Shown in pieces: positions 55,231-64,000 of a stretch of 64,000 nt of DNA. Positions within the stretch are counted from its first letter, which is position 1. The number at the start of each line of letters is the position of its first letter. Under the pieces are notes generated by a model. The model was not told the origin of the DNA. It saw only the letters and a program-made list of their open reading frames with translations, and searched no databases. The position numbers were made by a program, and so were the translations under genes. This stretch comes from Pseudoduganella namucuonensis (GTDB lineage: Bacteria; Pseudomonadota; Gammaproteobacteria; Burkholderiales; Burkholderiaceae_D), in contig NZ_FPBO01000009.1 of assembly GCF_900116645.1 (NCBI RefSeq), forward strand, positions 160,101-224,100, given 5' to 3'.

Positions 55231-55503
55231 ATGGAAGACGACTGGAAAATCTTTGCCGCGCGCATCGACGCCATCCTCCCTACTTTGGCAACAAAGGGGG
55301 ATTTGGAGGCGCTGCGCGCCGATGTGGCGCGCTGGACCGTTGCCACGGTGATCGGTTTGTTCATCGGATTTGCGGGCTTGTTCGTGGCGATGGGGAACAT
55401 TCTGAGGCCGGTGTCCCCGCCTGCGGCGCAGCCCCAGCAGCCCATCATCATTTACCTGCCCGCCCCGCCACCGCAGCAGCCCCAACAGCCTCAGCAAAAA
55501 TAA
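55231..55503 (+). CDS. Small single-pass membrane protein with Pro/Gln tail
   Basis: A 90-aa protein. The first 33 residues are charged (FAARIDAILPTLATKGDLEAL), then one membrane helix (VATVIGLFIGFAGLFVAMG), then a tail of Pro and Gln (PAAQPQQP, PPPQQPQQPQQ). The ribosome-binding site is poor: GGAAGG touches the ATG. It is 28 bases after the CYTH gene. A perfect terminator overlaps the stop. Its layout recalls the protein at 18511. Function unknown. Confidence 0.6.
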   Translation: MEDDWKIFAARIDAILPTLATKGDLEALRADVARWTVATVIGLFIGFAGLFVAMGNILRPVSPPAAQPQQPIIIYLPAPPPQQPQQPQQK

Positions 55504-55529
55504 AGCCCTCCGAAGAGGGCTTTATTTTT
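55496..55529. terminator. Perfect bidirectional terminator
   Basis: AAAAATAAAGCCCTC (55496-55510) and GAGGGCTTTATTTTT (55515-55529) are exact complements around CGAA. It lies between the convergent small membrane gene and DUF2863 gene and serves both. Confidence 0.95.
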
Positions 55530-55554
55530 GGCGACAACGTTTTACCGCAAGCGC

Positions 55555-56823
55555 TTAGTGGAAGTGCTCGTTCCCGGCCGGGGCGTCCTCCGGCATTTCG
55601 GCGTGCACCAGCTCGCCGGTCGGGTCGGCGAACAGCGGGGCGCCGCAGTCGTCGCAGTACTCGGACACATAGCGCTCGCCCAGCTTCTTCACTTGCGTGA
55701 CGCCGGCCGCGTTCAGGTGCTCGACGATCTCCTCCACCGGCGTGCGCGGTTTCAGCATGTCCTCGATGCCGCCGCCGCCGATCGGGCCCTCCGGCGGCGT
55801 GCCTTCCTCGTCCTCCTGGCCGTACAGCGGCCACACCACGCCGTACACCACGTCGGCGCTCTGGCGCGGCGTGAAGGCCACGCGGTATTCGTCGATCTGG
55901 CCGTCGGCCGCCTCCTCGCCGAAGCCGGCGATCACCGCGCGCAGCTCGGACGGCTCCACCGCCAGCGTGTGCGTCAGGTAGTGCACGGCGGCGCGGATCG
56001 ACACCGGACGGATCAGCTTGTCCGCCTCGCGGCAGGCCATGTAGTAGGCCTCGGGCAGCAGCAGCTCGATGCCGCAGCCCGGCAGCAGGCGGTTCACGGT
56101 CGGCATGGCCTGCGCGCGCCACTGCTCCAGCGCGGCCTTGCGCTCGTCGGCGTGGTGCGCCACGGCGGACGGCGCCTGCCAGCGGAACACCGGGCCGCCG
56201 TGCGGCGCCACCACGGCGCACAGCAGGTAGCGCGTGTCGGCCAGGAAGGGCGCCGTTTCCGGCGGCTTGGCTTCCGACTTGAACGCCACCCCCTTCAGCG
56301 CGGCCTGCGCCAGCTTGTGGGTCTTGGCGTAGGCCTCGGCGTGGCTGCGCGGCAGCTGGTCGATCGAGTACAGCGTCGAGGCCATGGCCATGTGCGTGCC
56401 GTCGGCCAGCAGATGGGCCGAGAAGTGCGCGGACAGCGTGTTCAGCACGTCGGCCGGGATCGGGCCGGAGGCGATCGAGAAGCGGGTCCAGGCCAGGATG
56501 GGCGCGGCCACCAGCAGCACGTCGTACTGCGTGGACACGCCGTCGGCCTCCACCGTGATGGTGCCGGACTCGCTGGCGGCCTCGACGCCGTCCATCAGCA
56601 CGTCGTAGGCGTTCAGGTCGTCGCGGAACAGGCTGTTCAGCGCGGCGTCGACGGTGTCCTGGTGCCCCGTTTTGAGCAGCTTCTGCAATTGGAGATCCAG
56701 GCCGCGTTCCCAGTTGCGCTCTTCGAGGCGGGAGGCGGCCTGGCCCACGGCTTGGGCGAGGGTGGCAAGGCGCTGGCTGTCGGCAGTTAATTTATTTGAT
56801 GAATCTTTGGATGGGCGACGCAT
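55555..56823 (-). CDS. DUF2863 family protein
   Basis: A 422-aa cytoplasmic protein of the Burkholderiales-typical DUF2863 family. I start at the ATG 56823 (MRRPSKDSSNKLTADSQRLA), since the 15 upstream codons are unlike the family start; neither candidate has a good ribosome-binding site. Recognisable parts are RLEERNWERGLDLQLQKLLK, DALNAYD-like FRDDLNAYDVLMDGVE, a central LLVAAPILAWTRFSI and a C-terminal CDDCGAPLF pair of cysteines. The function of the family is unknown. It sits downstream of acnA on the same strand, after the palindrome at 56958. Confidence 0.85.
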   Translation of the reverse strand: MRRPSKDSSNKLTADSQRLATLAQAVGQAASRLEERNWERGLDLQLQKLLKTGHQDTVDAALNSLFRDDLNAYDVLMDGVEAASESGTITVEADGVSTQYDVLLVAAPILAWTRFSIASGPIPADVLNTLSAHFSAHLLADGTHMAMASTLYSIDQLPRSHAEAYAKTHKLAQAALKGVAFKSEAKPPETAPFLADTRYLLCAVVAPHGGPVFRWQAPSAVAHHADERKAALEQWRAQAMPTVNRLLPGCGIELLLPEAYYMACREADKLIRPVSIRAAVHYLTHTLAVEPSELRAVIAGFGEEAADGQIDEYRVAFTPRQSADVVYGVVWPLYGQEDEEGTPPEGPIGGGGIEDMLKPRTPVEEIVEHLNAAGVTQVKKLGERYVSEYCDDCGAPLFADPTGELVHAEMPEDAPAGNEHFH

Positions 56824-56957
56824 AGCGCTACAGGTTTCTCTTGTATGGAAAAAGTCTTCGTTATCCATATTGTAGTGGATTCACGCGGATGCGGCGGCGC
56901 AAATAAAAAACGCCGGACGAATCCGGCGTTTCCAAGGCAAAACCAAGAGCAGAGGCT

Positions 56958-56984
56958 GGGGTCAGACCCAACGGGTCTGACCCC
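56958..56984. repeat. Palindromic repeat, GGGGTCAGACCC family, copy C
   Basis: GGGGTCAGACCC and GGGTCTGACCCC with spacer AAC, 16 bases past the acnA stop. Outer sequences (AAAACCAAGAGC and TTTTGCAGTGGGTTT) are shared in part with copy A. Confidence 0.85.
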
Positions 56985-57000
56985 GGATTTTGCAGTGGGT

Positions 57001-59709
<2,709 letters not shown>

Positions 59710-59811
59710 GACTTCTCCTTCAGTGGGTGTCGTCTGTAATTAATGTGATGATTCACTAGTTCGGACGTGTGCTGCGCGCTTCTTGCGACTCGTTGCGATT
59801 TGCTTGTGCGA

Positions 59812-60345
59812 TCAACCCTGCGCCGCCGGGACCGGCGCGGCCGCCGGCTGCAGCTGCTCCGGGCTCCTGCATTCGTTGGCCAGCTGGCGGTTCAGCTTGG
59901 AGTCCAGCAGCATGCCCTTGGCGGGAATGCCGATCCAGATCAGGCCGTACAGCTTGTTCTCGAAACGGTTGGCGCCGGTGGTGGTGCCCACGCGCGTGAG
60001 CCGGTGCAGGCGTTTTTTCCAGCGCAGCGCGATGTAGTTGTCGTCGCTGGCGTTGCGGTAGATGGTGATCTTGTTGCCCAGTTCGCAGTCGAACTCGGTG
60101 ACCGAGGTGCCTTCGATGCCGGGCTCGTTGGCCTCCTCGGCGTTCTCCGGGGTGGCGGCGATGGCGGCGGCGGCGCCGGCCGCGGCCGCGCCGGCGGCGG
60201 CCTTCTTCACCGCCTTTTTCTTGGCGGCGGGTTTTTTGGCCTCGGCCTTGGCGGAGGCGTCGGGGGCGGCCGCGTGGGACGCGGGCGACAGGCACAGCGA
60301 GCCCAGCGCGAAGCCGCAGGCCAGGATGAGTTTGGAAATCGACAT
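59812..60345 (-). CDS. Periplasmic protein with MliC-like C-terminal domain
   Basis: A 177-aa exported protein. Signal peptide SKLILACGFALGSLCLSPASHA; a Lys/Ala-rich linker (AEAKKPAAKKKAVKKAA) to about residue 80; then a small beta domain with a Cys pair (EFDCELGN and LANECRS), YIALRWKKRL and FENKLYGLIWIGIPAKGMLL. The Cys spacing, the basic loop and GL-W-G-PAKG resemble the MliC lysozyme-inhibitor fold, but the catalytic-site-blocking SGSGAxY motif reads TTGANRF. Its ATG shares a base with the stop of the citrate-lyase-like gene (TGATG). A role in lysozyme resistance is inference. Confidence 0.7.
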   Translation of the reverse strand: MSISKLILACGFALGSLCLSPASHAAAPDASAKAEAKKPAAKKKAVKKAAAGAAAAGAAAAIAATPENAEEANEPGIEGTSVTEFDCELGNKITIYRNASDDNYIALRWKKRLHRLTRVGTTTGANRFENKLYGLIWIGIPAKGMLLDSKLNRQLANECRSPEQLQPAAAPVPAAQG

Positions 60346-61346
60346 CAGTTTGCTTCCGTAGGGGTGTCTATGTTGTTGAGCAGGGTGGCCGCCGATTCGG
60401 GCAGCGTCAGGCCGGCCAGGCGCGCGCGCTGCAGCACGGTCCAGTAATAGCGGTAGCTGGCGCGGTCGTGCAGGCGGCCGTTCTGCGAGATCGGGCCCCA
60501 TTGTGCGCGCTCGGCGTCGTGCAGGATGTGGGCCGCCTCGTTCACTTCCGACAGGCGCGGCGTGAAGGCCTTGATGACCGGCTTGATCTGGTTCGGGTGG
60601 ATGCTCCACATGCGCGTGTAGCCGAATTCGGCGGCGGCGCGCTGGGCGTCGTTGGCCACCACGGCCGGGTCCTTGATCTCGGTGGTCACGTTGTGCGAGG
60701 GCACCTTGCCGTGCGCGTGGCAGGCGGCGGCGATCTCGAGCTTGGCGCGCACCACCAGCGGGTGCGTGAACTGGCCCGGGGTGCGCATGGCGTTGCCGGG
60801 CACCGCGCCGTAGTGCGAGGACACGAAGTCCATGATGCCGAACGACAGGCACTCGACCTGGGGCAGGGCGGCGATGGCGTAGGCGTCGCGCAGCGCGCCG
60901 TGGGTCTCGATCAGCACGTGCACCGGCAGCGCGTCGCGGCCGGCGCGTGCGGCGTGCTGGTTGATCACGTCGATGGCGCGCATCACGTCCTGCGCGCTGT
61001 CCGGCTTGGGCAGCACCACGTAGGCCAGCTTGTGGGCGGCGGCGCCGCAGATGATGTCCACGTCGCGTTCGAAGTGGGGGCTGCGCAGGTCGTGCACGCG
61101 GGCGCCGACGCGGTTGAATTTGTTGCCCTCGTCGAGCAGCAGGCTGGCGATGAGCCGCGCGTGCGCCTCCTCGCCGCCGGCGGAGGCGCCGTCCTCGCAG
61201 TCGAAGGTGATGTCGAACAAGGGACCAAGTTCTTGTTGCAAGGCAAGCGATTTGCGCATCAGCTTTTCGGAGCCGGCGTAGTGGTCGCAGGCGGGAAGCA
61301 GCAGCGGCTGGCGCGTGCCCTGGAATAAAACCTCGGAAGGATGCAT
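60345..61346 (-). CDS. HpcH/HpaI aldolase / citrate-lyase-beta-like protein
   Basis: A 333-aa enzyme with the CitE-type TIM barrel. I start at ATG 61346 (MHPSEVLFQGTRQPLLLP); the longer GTG frame adds a Pro/Ser-rich stretch unlike the family. Signatures are FDITFDCEDGASAGGEEA (Mg-binding Asp/Glu), YVVLPKPDSAQDV, VLIETHGALRDAYAI and RMWSIHPNQIKPV. Relatives cleave malyl-CoA, citramalyl-CoA or similar esters. This version, next to mdh and acnA, is standard in Oxalobacteraceae; its true substrate is not settled. It lies 128 bases after mdh. Confidence 0.85.
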   Translation of the reverse strand: MHPSEVLFQGTRQPLLLPACDHYAGSEKLMRKSLALQQELGPLFDITFDCEDGASAGGEEAHARLIASLLLDEGNKFNRVGARVHDLRSPHFERDVDIICGAAAHKLAYVVLPKPDSAQDVMRAIDVINQHAARAGRDALPVHVLIETHGALRDAYAIAALPQVECLSFGIMDFVSSHYGAVPGNAMRTPGQFTHPLVVRAKLEIAAACHAHGKVPSHNVTTEIKDPAVVANDAQRAAAEFGYTRMWSIHPNQIKPVIKAFTPRLSEVNEAAHILHDAERAQWGPISQNGRLHDRASYRYYWTVLQRARLAGLTLPESAATLLNNIDTPTEAN

Positions 61347-61474
61347 GCGGGGGGTGTCTGGGTGGGGTGCGGGGGATGAAGTGACTGCGGATGGGGCCGC
61401 CGCACTGCTCTCGGCAGTGCGGCGGATGCGACGAATGGGCGGTTTGACCGGTTCCACAGCCGCGGGCTGGCCGG

Positions 61475-62464
61475 TTACGGCAGCAGGTGTTTCACGCCTT
61501 CACGCTCTTCGGTCAGTTCCTTCAGCGTGATGTTGATGCGCTCTTGCGAGAAGGCGTCGATCTCCAGGCCCTGGACGATGGTGTACTCGCCGTTGTCGGT
61601 GGTGACAGGGAAGCCGAACATGGTGCCTTCGGGGATGCCGTAGGAGCCGTCCGAAGGGATGCCCATGGTGGTCCACTTGCCGTTGGTGCCCAGCAGCCAG
61701 TCGCGCACGTGGTCGATGGCCGCGTTGGCCGCCGACGCCGCCGACGACAGGCCGCGCGCCTCGATGATGGCCGCGCCGCGCTTGCCGACGGTCGGCAGGA
61801 AGGTGTTGGCGTTCCATTCCTGGTCGTTGATCAGGTCCTTGACCGATTTGCCGTTCACGGTGGCGAAGCGGTAGTCGGCGTACATGGTTGGCGAGTGGTT
61901 GCCCCACACGGTCAGCTTCTCGATGTCTTTCACCTGGGTGCCGGTCTTGGCGGCGACCTGCGACAGGGCGCGGTTGTGGTCCAGGCGCAGCATGGCGGTG
62001 AAGTTCTTGGCCGGCAGCGACGGCGCCGATTTCATGGCGATGTAGGCGTTGGTGTTGGCGGGGTTGCCGACCACCAGCACTTTGACGTTGCGCGATGCGA
62101 CGGCGTCCAGCGCCTTGCCCTGCACGGTGAAGATCTGGGCGTTCGCTTCCAGCAGGTCCTTGCGTTCCATGCCGGGGCCGCGTGGACGCGCGCCGACCAG
62201 CAGGGCCACGTCGGCGTCCTTGAAGGCGGTCAGCGGGTCGGAGTGGGCGGTCATGCCGGCCAGCAGCGGGAAGGCGCAGTCGTCGATTTCCATCATGACG
62301 CCTTTGAGCGCTTTTTGCGCTTTTTCGTCAGCGATTTCAAGCAGTTGCAGGATGACCGGCTGATCTTTGCCCAGCATGTCGCCGTTGGCGATGCGGAACA
62401 GCAGGGAATAGCCGATCTGGCCGGCGGCGCCGGTGACGGCAACACGCATTGGGGTTTTAGCCAT
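61475..62464 (-). CDS. mdh: Malate dehydrogenase
   Basis: A 329-aa NAD-dependent enzyme interconverting malate and oxaloacetate. The nucleotide fold is [19 protein letters not shown], substrate arginines are in [14 protein letters not shown], and the catalytic His is in [14 protein letters not shown] with Asp in LRLDHNRAL. Length and the insert after the Rossmann fold mark the group-2 (cytosolic-like) MDH of beta-proteobacteria. It opens the minus-strand TCA block. Confidence 0.97.
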   Translation of the reverse strand: MAKTPMRVAVTGAAGQIGYSLLFRIANGDMLGKDQPVILQLLEIADEKAQKALKGVMMEIDDCAFPLLAGMTAHSDPLTAFKDADVALLVGARPRGPGMERKDLLEANAQIFTVQGKALDAVASRNVKVLVVGNPANTNAYIAMKSAPSLPAKNFTAMLRLDHNRALSQVAAKTGTQVKDIEKLTVWGNHSPTMYADYRFATVNGKSVKDLINDQEWNANTFLPTVGKRGAAIIEARGLSSAASAANAAIDHVRDWLLGTNGKWTTMGIPSDGSYGIPEGTMFGFPVTTDNGEYTIVQGLEIDAFSQERINITLKELTEEREGVKHLLP

Positions 62465-62774
62465 GATGAATCTCCAAAGTGGAATAAAAACGATCTGAAG
62501 CTGGGCCTACGCTTATTTGAAAAACGTGTAATGATACCAAACCGGCACGCCATGGGGGCCGCCTTTAGCGCGCCCCCGGGTTGCCTTTAGCTTGTCCTGC
62601 GACTATGCTTTTCCTGTCCGGTGATGCGCGCGCGCGTGCCTTCAGGAAGAGTACAGCCACCGAGTTTAGGCTGCTCCCGCCCTTCTGTCAATGCTATCTT
62701 ATGTCTTATATAAGACAGATAAGTTGTCGTTTTTTGCTGGACGGCACGTGGCTTTTGTGGTGAAATCGCTGTCT
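62465..62774. promoter_or_regulatory. 310-base divergent control region mdh / GntR
   Basis: No gene fits here. It contains an AT-rich core and a perfect 16-base palindrome, TGTCTTATATAAGACA (62702-62717), 57 bases before the GntR start. Such YTTATATAAR palindromes are good candidates for a GntR dimer and overlap a possible -10 (TATATA). No matching second site was seen near sdhC. Confidence 0.6.
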
Positions 62775-63596
62775 ATGAATTCCGCCCCGTCCAACCTGAC
62801 CAACAATGGCGCTCCTGCCTCCGGCGCGGTCAGTCCGACGGCGGCCCCGTCCTCCGCGGTCCCGTCCCCCGCGGCGCCTTCGCCCACCTTCTCGCCGCTG
62901 TACCAGCAGATCAAGGCGCTCATCACGCAAAGCCTGCAGTCCGGCGAGTGGAAGCCGGGCGAACTGATCCCCAGCGAGGTCGAGTTGGCCGGCCGCTTCA
63001 AGGTCAGCCAAGGCACCGTGCGCAAGGCGATCGACGAGCTGGCGGCCGAGAACCTGGTGGTGCGCAAGCAGGGCAAGGGCACCTTCGTGTCCACCCACCA
63101 CGAGGCGCGCGCCCATTTCCGCTTCCTGCGGCTGATGCCCGACGAGGGCGTGCCGCACTATCCCGAATCCCGTTTCGTCGAGGTCAAGCGCCTGAGGGCG
63201 CCGGCCGACGTGGCGCGCCTGCTGGAACTGAAGTCCGGCGACGCCGTGGTCTACATCAAGCGCGTGCAGCTGTTCGACGGCGTGCCCACCATCGTCGAGG
63301 AGCTGTGGCTGCCCGGCCTGGTGTTCAAGGGCCTGACGGCCGAGCGCCTGAACGAATACAAGGGGCCGATGTACGGCCTGTTCGAGTCCGAATTCGGCAC
63401 GCGCATGATACGCGCGGCCGAGAAGATCCGCGCCGTGTGCGCCGACGAGGGCGTCGCCGAACTGCTGCGGGTCGATCCGGGCACGCCGCTGCTGATGTCC
63501 GAGCGCGTCTCGTTCACCTACGGCGACAAGCCGGTGGAGCTGCGCCGGGGCCTGTATTCGACCGAGCGCCACCACTACCAGAACGATCTGAATTAA
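62775..63596 (+). CDS. GntR-family regulator with UTRA domain
   Basis: A 273-aa regulator of the HutC subfamily. A 40-residue Pro/Ala/Ser-rich leader precedes the winged helix (FSPLYQQIKALITQSL, LAGRFKVSQGTVRKAIDEL, RKQGKGTFVSTHH), followed by the UTRA ligand domain (residues 105-270; VYIKRVQLFDGVPTIVEELW, PLLMSERVSFTYG). It lies upstream of sdhC and divergent from mdh, so it probably controls TCA-cycle genes in response to a carboxylate. The ATG at 62775 was taken because upstream in-frame codons overlap the palindrome. Confidence 0.9.
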   Translation: MNSAPSNLTNNGAPASGAVSPTAAPSSAVPSPAAPSPTFSPLYQQIKALITQSLQSGEWKPGELIPSEVELAGRFKVSQGTVRKAIDELAAENLVVRKQGKGTFVSTHHEARAHFRFLRLMPDEGVPHYPESRFVEVKRLRAPADVARLLELKSGDAVVYIKRVQLFDGVPTIVEELWLPGLVFKGLTAERLNEYKGPMYGLFESEFGTRMIRAAEKIRAVCADEGVAELLRVDPGTPLLMSERVSFTYGDKPVELRRGLYSTERHHYQNDLN

Positions 63597-63793
63597 GGGG
63601 GATGTGCTGCATTGCCGCACGCCCCGCGGCGATGTTGCGCGAACAACACGCGGGCTGGTCGACTTGGCATGCCCCGGCCGGTGATAAACCAGAATTATCA
63701 CCATATGTAACGATAGATATTGGTCTGGACCGCGAAAATAAGCGAAAATGTCGGTCTTTACATAATTTTGCAATAGTATAGGGAGGTTTTGTC

Positions 63794-64000
63794 ATGTCTG
63801 AAGCCGTAAAGGAAGTACCAAGAAAAGAGCGGCCGCAGTTTCGTAATATCCACATCACCGAATTGTCCAACTACCGTCTGCCGCTGGCCGGCGTGGTCTC
63901 CATTTTGCACCGCATCAGCGGCTTCCTGATGTTCGCGCTGCTGCCGGTGATCCTCTATCTGTTCGAGAAAAGCATCGTCTCCGAGATCTCCTTCGAGCAT
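63794..64000 (+). CDS. sdhC: Succinate dehydrogenase cytochrome b556 subunit (partial)
   Basis: The first 69 codons of SdhC; the 3' end is cut by the window. GGGAGG lies seven bases before the ATG. After a 30-residue charged N-terminus (ERPQFRNIHITELSNYRLPL) the first helix begins with the family motif SILHRISGFLMFALL, whose Ser/Arg/His line the quinone and heme sites. The rest of sdhDAB would be expected downstream. The 197-base gap from the GntR gene is AT-rich and likely contains its promoter. Confidence 0.93.
   Translation, partial: MSEAVKEVPRKERPQFRNIHITELSNYRLPLAGVVSILHRISGFLMFALLPVILYLFEKSIVSEISFEH

Noticed and set aside
63597..63793. Small gene between GntR and sdhC
   Set aside because: No frame with both a plausible start and ribosome-binding site; AT-rich promoter-like DNA.

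Overview
The window is a high-GC, densely coded bacterial chromosome segment. Several features point to a beta-proteobacterium of the order Burkholderiales, most likely the Oxalobacteraceae (Massilia, Duganella or a relative). These are a DUF2863 protein, a mdh / citrate-lyase-like / acnA block facing a GntR regulator and sdhC, a KaiC-like ATPase paired with a hybrid kinase, and TonB receptors sitting beside LacI or AraC regulators. The taxonomic placement is inference; no rRNA is present.

Layout. 1-8.7 kb: a partial multi-pass DUF2339 membrane protein, a divergent HTH regulator, an LplT-like transporter fused to a lysophospholipid acyltransferase, and a KaiC-like ATPase plus hybrid histidine kinase operon on the minus strand. 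8.8-18.9 kb: a lipoprotein, a 33-bp-period degenerate repeat tract, a complete tripartite RND efflux operon behind a TetR-type operator, then GNAT, TetR, fumarylacetoacetase-family, Sir2 and a small membrane protein. 19.0-19.7 kb: tRNA-Pro(GGG), a lone TadE-like gene and a relic of a tRNA T-arm with its terminator.

19.7-29.7 kb is a minus-strand locus read as acyl-CoA ligase, TonB receptor, monoacylglycerol-lipase-like hydrolase, TetR, glpD, glpK. The last four genes are chained by ATGA overlaps, and an AraC/OruR-type regulator is divergent. The natural reading is uptake and breakdown of an acylglycerol-like lipid: the ester is cut, the acid goes to acyl-CoA and the glycerol goes to dihydroxyacetone phosphate. 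29.8-32.2 kb is a two-gene cassette: an unrecognised 408-aa protein followed by a divergent DyP-type peroxidase.

32.4-35.3 kb holds TauE/SafE and AEC transporters and a Tat-exported dienelactone hydrolase. 35.3-48.4 kb is a carbohydrate locus: LacI, TonB receptor, GH66 dextranase-like lipoprotein, sugar ABC importer (binding protein, two permeases, ATPase) and a six-hairpin glycosidase lipoprotein, consistent with capture of an alpha-1,6-glucan. 48.4-55.5 kb has a PEP-CTERM miniprotein, FadD, patatin phospholipase, catalase, an M14 carboxypeptidase plus CYTH phosphatase pair and a small membrane protein. 55.5-64.0 kb carries DUF2863 and the TCA block (acnA, MliC-like protein, citrate-lyase-like protein, mdh on minus; GntR and sdhC on plus).

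Dispersed palindromes (a GGGGTCAGACCC / GGGTCTGACCCC family, three core copies plus a variant, and a 27-bp perfect inverted repeat) sit at gene ends; in one case the palindrome supplies the stop codon of a gene. No insertion sequence, CRISPR array or prophage was seen.
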